Part shown: piece by piece, positions 8,165 to 15,515 of the stretch
How positions within the stretch are numbered: position 1 is the first letter of the stretch
Layout: each line of letters starts with the position of its first letter
Assembly (NCBI GenBank): GCA_017620915.1
Contig: JAFZSK010000077.1
Span: 1 to 39,399, forward strand
Length of the DNA: 39,399 nt
DNA from: Clostridia bacterium
GTDB lineage: Bacteria > Bacillota > Clostridia > UBA1212 > UBA1255
Reading direction: 5' to 3'
The notes under the pieces: model-generated
What the model saw: only the letters and a program-made list of their open reading frames with translations
Databases searched by the model: none
What the model was told of the DNA's origin: nothing
Position numbers and translations under genes: made by a program

Positions 8165-8476
8165 TCAGATGCTGATCTTCTCGATAGACAACTGCGTGAA
8201 CGGCTGTCTGTGTCCCTGTCTTTTCCTGTAGCCTTTTTTCGCTTTGTGCTTAATAATGCGGACCTTCTCGCCTTTGCCCTGCTTCACGATCTTGGCTTCG
8301 ACTTTAGCACCCTCAACGTAGGGAGCACCGACTTTGACCTCGTCGTTCACAGACGCCAGAAGCACTTTATCCAGAGTCACTACGTCGTCAACTTCGCCTT
8401 CGATCTTCTCAACGAATACGAAATCGCCTTCCTCGACTTTGTACTGCTTTCCGCCTGTTGCTACTACTGCATACAT
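8165..8476 (-). CDS. rplU: 50S ribosomal protein L21
   Basis: 103 residues, standard L21 length and sequence: [18 protein letters not shown] at the start, [16 protein letters not shown] in the middle, and the RNA-binding [17 protein letters not shown] near the end. The ATG is preceded by GGAGGTG at a normal distance. It is the first gene of the rplU-prp-rpmA-obgE operon and is transcribed from the promoter at 8599-8628. Confidence 0.98.
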   Translation of the reverse strand: MYAVVATGGKQYKVEEGDFVFVEKIEGEVDDVVTLDKVLLASVNDEVKVGAPYVEGAKVEAKIVKQGKGEKVRIIKHKAKKGYRKRQGHRQPFTQLSIEKISI

Positions 8477-8592
8477 TCTGACTGCACCTCCATTTAAAAT
8501 CTCGCCTTCTGCTGCGACCCGTGCGCGATCGCATTCCGCGGGCAGTTATCCGTTTTTCGGACAACATTTAAGGAGCCCCGTAAGAGCGGCAC
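8477..8592 (-). ncRNA. structured rplU 5' leader (candidate L21 leader)
   Basis: The transcript from the 8599-8628 promoter would carry an untranslated leader of about 115 nt. It contains a 7-bp hairpin, TTGTCCG/CGGATAA around an AAAAA loop (8546-8564, one G-T pair). A second paired region further downstream joins CTGCCCG to a later GTCGCAG segment. Many Firmicutes have an L21 leader that regulates this operon by ribosomal-protein binding. Position and structure fit, but the covariance model was not run. Confidence 0.5.
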
Positions 8593-8598
8593 CAAAGC

Positions 8599-8628
8599 AT
8601 TATACCGCAGCTGTCAATGTATTGTCAA
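8599..8628 (-). promoter_or_regulatory. sigma-A-type promoter of the rplU operon
   Basis: On the minus strand, TTGACA (8628-8623) and TATAAT (8604-8599) are separated by 18 bp. Both hexamers are perfect consensus, as expected of a strong ribosomal-protein promoter. Transcription should begin near 8592. Confidence 0.88.
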
Positions 8629-8642
8629 GCACTATTTTCTAT

Positions 8643-8671
8643 TTCACAAACAGATAATTCAGTGATATAAT
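8643..8671 (+). promoter_or_regulatory. predicted murC promoter
   Basis: TTCACA (8643-8648) and TATAAT (8666-8671) with a 17-bp spacer, pointing at murC and back to back with the rplU promoter. The -35 is imperfect; the -10 is consensus. Confidence 0.6.
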
Positions 8672-8727
8672 ACATATAAATTAAGCGGCGGCCCGGCCGG
8701 CGCGTTAAGATCACGGAGCATATCAAA

Positions 8728-10155
8728 ATGGCAGACTATTCAGACAACAGTATCAAAGCGCTTCCCGAAAGCGGTTCTCATATTCATTTTATCGGCATCG
8801 GCGGTTCCAGCATGAGTGGTCTTGCGCTGATCCTGCTGGCACGCGGATACGTTATATCGGGTTCCGACCGCGAAGAAGGATACGCGGTGGCGGGATTGCG
8901 GGCGAAGGGCATTAAAGTTGCCATCGGACAGCGCGCCGAAAACATTTCGCCAGATACGGCGCTGGTGGTCTATACCATTGCCGTCGGAAGCGACAACCCG
9001 GAACTGCTGGCTGCGTTGTCCGCAGGAATACCCGTTATTGAACGCGGTGCGCTGCTGGGCCTGATCGCCGCGACGCATCCGCTTACTGTCTCTGTCACCG
9101 GTACCCACGGCAAGACCACCACGACCGCAATGCTCAGTACGATACTGCTTACCGCGGGCAAAGATCCGGCGATCCATATCGGCGGCAATCTTCCGCTTAT
9201 CGGCGGCAGCGTACGGCCTTCGGGCAGCGACTATTTTGTTACGGAGGCGTGCGAATATCACGCGCACATGCTGCAGATTCCCTCTTTCGGAGCGATCCTG
9301 CTGAATGTGGAAGCCGAACATATGGACTTTTACGGTTCCGATGAAAATCTGGACGCCGCGTTTCGGCAATTCGCGGCCAACCTGCCCGCCGACGGTTTTA
9401 TGGTAGTGTGCGCCGAGAACGCGCGGGCAATAAAAGCCGCCGCCGGCGCTTCTTGTATTGTATCTACTTACGCCGTTGCTGATTCAGACACTGACGCCGA
9501 ATTCACCGCGACCGATATCGTTTACCATCCTGACAGCGCCGAATACACGCTGCGCCGCAAAGGTCGCGCAGTTATCCGGATCACGCTGAAAACGCCCGGA
9601 CGGCATAACGTGTCTAACTCAGTTGCAGCGGCCGCGGCCGCGATCGCGCTGGGTATCTCACCGGAGGATATTGCCGCCGGTCTGAACAGATTCGAAGGCA
9701 CCGGACGGCGGTTTGAAAAAGTCGGCAGTGTCAAAGGCGCGCTGCTTATCGATGATTATGCTCACCATCCCACGGAAGTACAGGCTACGCTGGAAGCCGC
9801 GCGCGGCATCACGCCCGCCGGCAGCCGGGTCATCTCGATATTCCAGGTCCATACTTTCACACGGGCAATACAGTTCCGCGACCAGTTCACGGAAGCGCTC
9901 CGTCGATCCGACGAGATCGTTGTCACCAATATCTTCGCCGCCCGGGAACAGGACCCGGGAACAGTCTCCGGCTTGACATTGACAAAGCACTTCAAAGAAC
10001 ACGGACTGAACGCGCTGTATATCAGCAGTTTTGACGACATAGCCGATTATATTTATTACCGAGTCAGACCCGGTGACACTGTGATATCTCTCGGCGCCGG
10101 CGATGTGAACAAAGTGCTGAACAAACTAATAAAGCGCGCCGAGATGGATGAATGA
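8728..10155 (+). CDS. murC: UDP-N-acetylmuramate--L-alanine ligase
   Basis: 475 residues, full MurC length. The N-terminal UDP-binding Rossmann motif is IGIGGSSMSGLA (about 22-33). The ATP P-loop of the Mur ligase central domain is GTHGKTTTT (about 125-133). Further Mur signatures are TEACEYHAHML, GRHNVSNSVAA and DDYAHHPTEV. MurC adds L-alanine to UDP-MurNAc in the cytoplasm, the first step of stem-peptide synthesis. GGAG lies 9 nt before the ATG. It is a single gene, convergent with mreB, with about 50 bp between their stops and no obvious terminator there. Confidence 0.97.
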   Translation: MADYSDNSIKALPESGSHIHFIGIGGSSMSGLALILLARGYVISGSDREEGYAVAGLRAKGIKVAIGQRAENISPDTALVVYTIAVGSDNPELLAALSAGIPVIERGALLGLIAATHPLTVSVTGTHGKTTTTAMLSTILLTAGKDPAIHIGGNLPLIGGSVRPSGSDYFVTEACEYHAHMLQIPSFGAILLNVEAEHMDFYGSDENLDAAFRQFAANLPADGFMVVCAENARAIKAAAGASCIVSTYAVADSDTDAEFTATDIVYHPDSAEYTLRRKGRAVIRITLKTPGRHNVSNSVAAAAAAIALGISPEDIAAGLNRFEGTGRRFEKVGSVKGALLIDDYAHHPTEVQATLEAARGITPAGSRVISIFQVHTFTRAIQFRDQFTEALRRSDEIVVTNIFAAREQDPGTVSGLTLTKHFKEHGLNALYISSFDDIADYIYYRVRPGDTVISLGAGDVNKVLNKLIKRAEMDE

Positions 10156-10206
10156 CCCGGCGCGATCGTTCCTGACAATTTGAATTTCCGGTCATTTGAA
10201 TATGGA

Positions 10207-11229
10207 TCAGCGCTTGATACCGTAGGCGTCTTTTTTGTTTTTGCTCATGCGGTTCAGGATCTCTATTGACCCGCGGGCAACGCAATACTGCGGCTCATCC
10301 GCCACGAACGCCTCTACTCCGGTAGTCTTGCGAATAAGCTCATCGAAGCCCGCAAGCAGCGATCCGCCGCCGGTCATCAGTATTCCCTTTGTATAAATGT
10401 CCGCGGCCAGTTCCGGCGGCGTTTCTTCAAGTACCGCACGTATCCCGTCCAGCACCGGCAGTGCCGTGGAGACCAGCGATTCCGCGAGTTCCTGCGAGGT
10501 CACGACATATTCCGACGGAAGTCCGGTCAAAATATCGCTGCCGTGCACTTCTACCGAATCATTGCGCACGCCTTCGTACAGGCAGCCCGCTTCGATCTTG
10601 ACATACTCGGCAGTCGTATCTCCCACCATCAGGTTGCGCGAACGTTTCAGATAGTTTTTGATCGTCTCGTCGAAATCATTGCCGCCTACTTTTACGCTTT
10701 TACTGGTGACAATGCCGTCAAACGAGATCACGGCGATATCAGTCGTCCCGCCGCCGATGTCAACGATCATATGCCCCGAAGGCCGTGAAATATCCAGACC
10801 GGCGCCGACCGCGGCTGCCAGCGGTTCCTCTACCAAAAACACTCTGTGTGCGCCCGCGTCCTGTGCCGCCTGTTCCACCGCTCTGCGCTCCACATTTGTT
10901 GTTTTACTCGGCACGCATAGAATAACATCCGGCAGGAAGATGCGCTTCAGCGGATTCGAGAGCGCTTTATTAAGAAAAAACCGGATCATCTTTTTGGTAA
11001 TAGTGAAACTGGATATTACACCGTTCTGAATAGGTTTCACGGTCGTCACATCATCCGGCGTCCTACCGATCATCTGGCGGGCATCCTCGCCGATAGCAAC
11101 AATGTTTCTTGTATTTGTTTTGACGGCAACAATAGACGGCTCCTTCAGTACAACGCCTTTATGTCCTACACATACCAGCACTGTAGAAGTACCCAGATCT
11201 ATTGCAACATTTTGCTTAAACAGTCCCAT
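10207..11229 (-). CDS. mreB: rod shape-determining protein MreB/Mbl
   Basis: 340 residues from the ATG at 11229, which has GGAGG at 11237-11241. An upstream in-frame start would add 27 unrelated residues across the promoter. The actin-like ATPase signatures are AIDLGTSTVLVCV (phosphate 1), DIGGGTTDIAVIS (phosphate 2) and LMTGGGSLLAGFDELI (adenosine motif). MreB filaments guide lateral wall synthesis, so the cell is probably rod-shaped. There is no mreC/mreD or radC beside it, which favours an Mbl/MreBH-type stand-alone paralogue; the paralogue type cannot be settled by eye. Confidence 0.93.
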   Translation of the reverse strand: MGLFKQNVAIDLGTSTVLVCVGHKGVVLKEPSIVAVKTNTRNIVAIGEDARQMIGRTPDDVTTVKPIQNGVISSFTITKKMIRFFLNKALSNPLKRIFLPDVILCVPSKTTNVERRAVEQAAQDAGAHRVFLVEEPLAAAVGAGLDISRPSGHMIVDIGGGTTDIAVISFDGIVTSKSVKVGGNDFDETIKNYLKRSRNLMVGDTTAEYVKIEAGCLYEGVRNDSVEVHGSDILTGLPSEYVVTSQELAESLVSTALPVLDGIRAVLEETPPELAADIYTKGILMTGGGSLLAGFDELIRKTTGVEAFVADEPQYCVARGSIEILNRMSKNKKDAYGIKR

Positions 11230-11260
11230 CGTATTACCTCCGCGATCAGATCGCCGTATT

Positions 11261-11289
11261 ATAATAGCACAATCCGCCGCTCCGGGCAA
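11261..11289 (-). promoter_or_regulatory. predicted mreB promoter
   Basis: TTGCCC (11289-11284) and TATTAT (11266-11261) with 17-bp spacing on the minus strand; an overlapping TATAAT lies 3 bp further on. It separates mreB from the tad operon upstream. Confidence 0.5.
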
Positions 11290-11326
11290 TAATCGATTTT
11301 CAACGAACAAACTGATCGCTCCGGTT

Positions 11327-12475
11327 TCAGACGCAGAACGCGAAGGACATGCCGACGTGCGCCAGGCTGATCACGTCGCCTTTTACCAGCCTATAATAAG
11401 AACCCGGAATCAGACGGTCGCCGTTCAGATATGTGCCGTTCAGCGAATCCAGATCCGTCAAGATGTACTCACCTCCTTCCCGGATCAGTTCTGCGTGCTG
11501 CCGACTTACATACGGACAAAATAATCCGGCACGCTCTATAAGATATTCCCGTCCTATCGGGTAAGTTTCTCTCGTGATCTTCCGCTTGACCGTATCACTG
11601 CTGTTATAGGACACTGCTGAAAAAGCTTCGGCCGGATCAAGATTTGTCAGCCGACTCTCAAGTCCGTACATACCGTTGCTGTTCTTCTTATCGTTATCAG
11701 CTTTAGCAGCAATATATTCAAAGTACGGGCTGCCCGCCTCATCGGTAAGAAACAGCCGTTTTTCTGTCGGTGCATTGTCGATCGCATGATCAGCCGGCAG
11801 ATCGCGCCGGGGTTCCCGTAGTTCTGCCTTTGTCAAATAGCCGCTCACGACCTTCTTAGCTTTATTACAGAAGCAGTAAAAGAATCTGCGCAATCTGCCC
11901 GCGCCGCAGGAAAAGTTGTCCAGTATTTCGATCGCCCGGTCAAACTGTTCGTCTCCCGGGCACTTGTTGCCCCCGATCCGCTCTGCTTTTGCAAACTCGC
12001 TGACCGCGTCAGATAGCGCTGCAATCGCGCTGTCCCGTGTATCAAAAACATGCAGCGACATCACCGCCAAAAAATCCGTGAGCGAATTATTATCAAGTTC
12101 GGACGCTTCCGGTTCTGCCAAATATACTGTCTCCAGTTCGGAAATACCGCCGCCGACGAACACCGCGTCAACATCCCAAAGGCAGTTGTCCGGCTCAAAT
12201 CCGTTTTCTTTCAACGACTTTATTATATCTTTCAGCCGTCTAAGTACCTCGATATAATCGTCGATCCTGAATATATTCTTTTCAAAATACCCCTGCAGCG
12301 ATTCACGGTGTCTGATATTCAGAGTGATCCCTTCCTTGCCGTGCTGCAGGTCTGAAGGCAGATATATACCCGCGACACGTGCCGCAATAGAATCATACAT
12401 CTCCGTGATCTGCTTCAGCGGAGCGCACGCAGAATACGTGATCCTTATACTGTTCCGCTCTTTCTCGATCTTCAT
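11327..12475 (-). CDS. DUF6382 and FHA domain protein of the tad locus
   Basis: 382 residues. The N-terminal about 160 residues resemble DUF6382. The middle is a basic, low-conservation linker. The C-terminus (about 300-382) is an FHA domain with the phosphothreonine-binding residues visible: YPIGREYL (Arg), VSRQHAEL (Ser/His) and LNGTYLNG (Asn). FHA domains bind phosphothreonine peptides, which suggests that pilus assembly or its ATPase answers to Ser/Thr kinases. AAAGGTG lies 7 nt before the ATG. It is the last gene of the tad operon, 22 bp after the pilin gene. No transmembrane helix is evident, so it is probably cytoplasmic. Confidence 0.8.
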   Translation of the reverse strand: MKIEKERNSIRITYSACAPLKQITEMYDSIAARVAGIYLPSDLQHGKEGITLNIRHRESLQGYFEKNIFRIDDYIEVLRRLKDIIKSLKENGFEPDNCLWDVDAVFVGGGISELETVYLAEPEASELDNNSLTDFLAVMSLHVFDTRDSAIAALSDAVSEFAKAERIGGNKCPGDEQFDRAIEILDNFSCGAGRLRRFFYCFCNKAKKVVSGYLTKAELREPRRDLPADHAIDNAPTEKRLFLTDEAGSPYFEYIAAKADNDKKNSNGMYGLESRLTNLDPAEAFSAVSYNSSDTVKRKITRETYPIGREYLIERAGLFCPYVSRQHAELIREGGEYILTDLDSLNGTYLNGDRLIPGSYYRLVKGDVISLAHVGMSFAFCV

Positions 12476-12497
12476 GGCAAAACACCTTTCCTGTCTA

Positions 12498-12761
12498 TTA
12501 CAGACTTTCTACCGCCGTATCTGTCTTTTCCTGGATCTTATTGAATATCTTGGCAGATACATCGCCGATAAAATTGCGGAATATAAGCGCCAGCGCCACC
12601 AGCACTGCGATGATCATTATCACCTCGATCGTGCCCATACCATCTTTGTTGTCGATGATACGTTCCCTGAATCTCGTACGGCAGTTTCTGAATTTCAGCC
12701 ACAGCCGTTCCGCTCCGTGTCTTAGCGTGCCTACAGTTTTAAGCAAAGCATTATTATTCAT
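12498..12761 (-). CDS. Flp1 family type IVb pilin
   Basis: 87 residues: a basic leader of about 40 residues, then the class III prepilin site KDG/MGTIEV followed by a hydrophobic helix (IMIIAVLVALALIF). With cleavage after the Gly, the conserved Glu falls at +5 as in Flp pilins. GGAGGTG precedes the ATG closely. The prepilin peptidase that would process it is not in this window. The short acidic C-terminal tail is typical of these minimal pilins. Confidence 0.88.
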   Translation of the reverse strand: MNNNALLKTVGTLRHGAERLWLKFRNCRTRFRERIIDNKDGMGTIEVIMIIAVLVALALIFRNFIGDVSAKIFNKIQEKTDTAVESL

Positions 12762-12786
12762 GATCTCACCTCCTTCCGGTAAAGAA

Positions 12787-13425
12787 TCAAATGCTCAGCA
12801 GCGTCAGCATTGCCGGCGTGAGCAGCAGCGCGATAAGCGCGATAAGTATTATTGCCGACGGAATCAGCAGGAGCGTGGTTGCCTCGTCCGCCAGCTTCAT
12901 ACACAAATACTTTCGGTTATTGCGCGCCGTTACCGAGAGCTCCCGGAACAGTTCCGCGATCTCTCCTGCGCCTTTTTTATAATTTTGCACCACCACGCCG
13001 GCTAGCATGCTGATCGCCGGAGAGCCGCGTTCCGTTGCCAGCTGCTCGATAGCGCTGACCGGGCTCTCGTACTTCCCGTTGTCAATCCCGTCAAACATCC
13101 GGGTGAGATCGCGGTACAGCGGCCGCCGGACATCCCCGCCCTGCAGCGCGCGCCGCATCGAATCCCACAGATTCAGACCGGCGGACAAAAGCAGCGCCAC
13201 ACCTGTCAGATAATCCGCCATATCTATCTCAAACATATCTGCTTCTTTCTTGAACTTACGCTTCTGCGCAAGTCGATATAATAAATATCCCAAAACGCCG
13301 CAGATCAGTCCGCAAATGGCGGAAAACGAAATATCGTTGCCCGCGGACAACGCGGCTGCGACCGCCCCGGTACAGCACAGGAGTACCGTCAGCAACTGTT
13401 TTTTATTGACCACCTTACTCCGCAT
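12787..13425 (-). CDS. tadC: TadC-like type II secretion system F-domain protein
   Basis: 212 residues from the ATG at 13425, with GGGGGA about 8 nt upstream. The start overlaps the tadB stop by 11 bp, implying translational coupling. Two N-terminal transmembrane segments are followed by a cytoplasmic T2SSF domain (AIEQLATERGSPAISMLAG) and a C-terminal hydrophobic pair. TadB and TadC form the inner-membrane platform that the TadA ATPase acts on. Confidence 0.88.
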   Translation of the reverse strand: MRSKVVNKKQLLTVLLCCTGAVAAALSAGNDISFSAICGLICGVLGYLLYRLAQKRKFKKEADMFEIDMADYLTGVALLLSAGLNLWDSMRRALQGGDVRRPLYRDLTRMFDGIDNGKYESPVSAIEQLATERGSPAISMLAGVVVQNYKKGAGEIAELFRELSVTARNNRKYLCMKLADEATTLLLIPSAIILIALIALLLTPAMLTLLSI

Positions 13426-14176
13426 AATTAATATCCCCCAGCAGTTCACCCAGTATCACCGCGGCGAGTATTGCCCCCGCGGCCGCCAGCTTCACGATCC
13501 ATCCGATCCCGCTGTCCAGCGGCTTCAAGTAATCCGCCGCCGTGAAGCGCATGATAGCGAGCATTACAAACGGCGTGCACATGATGATCCGGTTATTGTA
13601 TTTAGGCAGATTCAGCGTGCGAGTGATCTCCGCCTCCACGTCATTGCGGATGCGCACACCCGATGAAAATGAACGTACCAGTTCGATCAGATTTACGCCG
13701 GTAGGTATGCCGTAATTCAGCGCCTGGCTGAACAAGCGGATCTCCCCTACCGGAATACGCGCTGCCAGTTCGGAAAACGCCCTTTCTGCGGGCCAGTTAA
13801 GCTGGATCAATTTTGACATACGTATGAATTCCGGTCTCAGATGCCGGAACTCACGCGAATCGCCGGAAGCGAGCTCATTAACGCACTGCTCCAGTCTAAG
13901 TCCGGCCGAAAGTGAGCCGGAGATCATCACCAGGCATGATACGAACTCCGTCCGGATCTTTTTCTCATACCTCAGTTCCGCTTCTTTCCGGACTTTGAGT
14001 TTGATTGGAACAAGCAGACACGCCGCGGCCGCCGCACAGACAGATACGTTCTGAAACAGAATATAAAAGCACGCAAATACTGCCGCGTCCAGCAAAAGCG
14101 CAATTCCCCATACGAGCGCCGGTTGTATTTTATAATTCTTGCGTTGATCAGGCACACGCCGCCCTGCCGTTTTCAT
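13415..14176 (-). CDS. tadB: TadB-like type II secretion system F-domain protein
   Basis: 253 residues with an N-terminal hydrophobic pair (about 20-60), a T2SSF cytoplasmic domain (SLSAGLRLEQCVNELA, YGIPTGVNLIELVRSF) and C-terminal membrane helices. It is the platform protein paired with TadC. GAGG lies about 10 nt before the ATG, and the gene begins 12 bp after tadA ends. Confidence 0.88.
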   Translation of the reverse strand: MKTAGRRVPDQRKNYKIQPALVWGIALLLDAAVFACFYILFQNVSVCAAAAACLLVPIKLKVRKEAELRYEKKIRTEFVSCLVMISGSLSAGLRLEQCVNELASGDSREFRHLRPEFIRMSKLIQLNWPAERAFSELAARIPVGEIRLFSQALNYGIPTGVNLIELVRSFSSGVRIRNDVEAEITRTLNLPKYNNRIIMCTPFVMLAIMRFTAADYLKPLDSGIGWIVKLAAAGAILAAVILGELLGDINYAE

Positions 14177-14188
14177 AACGAATCGACC

Positions 14189-15298
14189 TCAAAAAATGAC
14201 CGTTTTGAGCGATACTTCGCTGTCCTTTAGTCCCGCAGTTTCACATATTTCGCTCACGCGCCGCCCTTGTTCGTCTCTGATCAGATGCACGAAAAGATGT
14301 ATTCCGGATACGATCATTTTCCGTATCGTTTCAGACGAAACGCTGCCGGCCCAAAGCGCCATCGTTTCCAAGCGCACCAGCATATCTTTGGCGCTGTTGG
14401 CGTGCGCCGTTGACATACACCCCCGGTGACCGGTACAGAGCGCCGTGAGCATCTCCAGCGCGGATTCGTCGCGAACTTCGCCGATAAGAATATTGTCCGG
14501 CCGCATCCGGAGCGCGGTTTTAATAAGGCTGCGCATCTTGATCTCGCCGCGGCCTTCCGAATTGGCGTTGCGCGTTTCCAGCCGCACCACGTTGTCCTGA
14601 TCGAGCCGAAGCTCCGCCGAATCCTCTACAGTAATAATACGGTGTCCGGCCGGGATCTCGCTGGCCAGCATATTCAGAAATGTTGTCTTTCCGGTGGATG
14701 TGCCGCCGCCCACGATTATATTTTTATGCTCGTGAACTGCATTTTTCAGGTACTCCGCCTGCGCTTCTGTCATCGTACCGTTTTCGGTCAATTCCTTCCA
14801 GCCGAAAGGTTTTTCGGCAAACTTCCGGATAGTTACGATCGGCCCGTTCAGCGCGACCGGGGGCAATACCACATTGATCCGGGCGCCGGTGGTCAACCGG
14901 GCGTCAACAATAGGCGTGCTCTCGTTCACGCTGCGGTTGACCCAGGAGATCATGGACTGTATCAGATTGAACAGTTTCTCGCGGTCATCGAAGCGCTCGC
15001 TCACTTTTTTCAATTCGCCGTTCTGCTCAATGAAAATGGCATCGGTACCGTTGATCATTATCTCATTGACCGTGCTGTCCTCAAGGTACGGCTGGATCAG
15101 CCCGAACCGCCGCCTGCTGTTGTACACGGTATTGCGGATATTGACGCGGTCAATGCCGATCATCGGCACACGCTTTTCCAGATTATCTAGGCAGTCGTCA
15201 ATCAATTCTTTTAATTCTTTATCAGAGTAGTTCCGCGACAGATCCATCCGGGCAGCGAGATTCTTATCTACGATCTCGATAATATGCCTGCTATCCAA
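14189..15298 (-). CDS. tadA: TadA/CpaF family secretion ATPase, probable TTG start
   Basis: 369 residues if started at the TTG at 15298, which has GGAGG at 15307-15311 with 8 nt spacing. An in-frame ATG at 15352 would add 18 residues (starting MRREITGP), but that stretch contains this GGAGG and a strong RNA hairpin, so it is better read as leader. Walker A is GGGTSTGKTT (about 197-206), with RPDNILIGEVRDE and the STAHAN box after it. TadA/CpaF hexamers power pilin polymerisation or secretion. It is the first gene of tadA-tadB-tadC-flp1-FHA. No tadZ, tadE/F or prepilin peptidase is adjacent. Confidence 0.9.
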   Translation of the reverse strand: MDSRHIIEIVDKNLAARMDLSRNYSDKELKELIDDCLDNLEKRVPMIGIDRVNIRNTVYNSRRRFGLIQPYLEDSTVNEIMINGTDAIFIEQNGELKKVSERFDDREKLFNLIQSMISWVNRSVNESTPIVDARLTTGARINVVLPPVALNGPIVTIRKFAEKPFGWKELTENGTMTEAQAEYLKNAVHEHKNIIVGGGTSTGKTTFLNMLASEIPAGHRIITVEDSAELRLDQDNVVRLETRNANSEGRGEIKMRSLIKTALRMRPDNILIGEVRDESALEMLTALCTGHRGCMSTAHANSAKDMLVRLETMALWAGSVSSETIRKMIVSGIHLFVHLIRDEQGRRVSEICETAGLKDSEVSLKTVIF

Positions 15299-15315
15299 AG
15301 AGAAAACCTCCCAAG

Positions 15316-15334
15316 GGCCCGGCAAAGCCGGACC
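15316..15334 (-). promoter_or_regulatory. leader hairpin just upstream of the tadA ribosome-binding site
   Basis: On the minus strand, GGTCCGGC and GCCGGGCC form an 8-bp stem (one G-T pair) with a TTT loop, ending 4 nt before GGAGG. There is no U-tract, so it is not a terminator. It may affect tadA translation. Confidence 0.5.
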
Positions 15335-15384
15335 GGTGATCTCCCGCCGCATTCCAAATGCGTCAACTTTTTAACGGTGTCTGG

Positions 15385-15413
15385 ATTATACTCCTCCGAT
15401 CCGTTGAAATCAA
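15385..15413 (-). promoter_or_regulatory. predicted sigma-A-type promoter of the tad operon
   Basis: TTGATT (15413-15408) and TATAAT (15390-15385) with exactly 17 bp between. Transcription would begin near 15378, giving an 80-nt leader before the TTG start of tadA. The Spo0A-type repeats begin 9 bp upstream of the -35. Confidence 0.7.
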
Positions 15414-15422
15414 CAAAAATAG

Positions 15423-15459
15423 TTCGACATATTTCGACAAAATTCGACAAAAAGCGACA
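15423..15459 (-). promoter_or_regulatory. four tandem Spo0A-box-like repeats (0A boxes)
   Basis: On the minus strand TGTCGAA occurs at 15429-15423, 15439-15433 and 15449-15443, with TGTCGCT at 15459-15453. The spacing is exactly 10 bp, so all face one side of the helix. The 0A-box consensus is TGTCGAA, often in tandem pairs at this spacing. Their place just upstream of the tad -35 matches Spo0A-activated sigma-A promoters. Spo0A itself is not encoded here. Confidence 0.72.
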
Positions 15460-15460
15460 A

Positions 15461-15488
15461 CTATAGCAAAAAATGCCGCTGGCTATAG
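15461..15488. repeat. CTATAGC inverted repeat beside the 0A boxes
   Basis: CTATAGC (15461-15467) and GCTATAG (15482-15488) form a 7-bp inverted repeat with a 14-nt spacer; each CTATAG on the plus strand is also followed by an A-run. It may be a further operator or a weak rsmA terminator. No clear function is visible. Confidence 0.4.
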
Positions 15489-15515
15489 TAAAAAAAACTA
15501 CAATTTTATAATTTA

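Noticed and set aside
10156-10206. Terminator between murC and mreB
   Set aside because: No stem with a T-run could be recognised in the 51-bp gap.
15268-15450. 60-codon minus-strand frame over the tad promoter
   Set aside because: It would start inside the 0A boxes and run through the promoter and leader hairpin; no ribosome-binding site.
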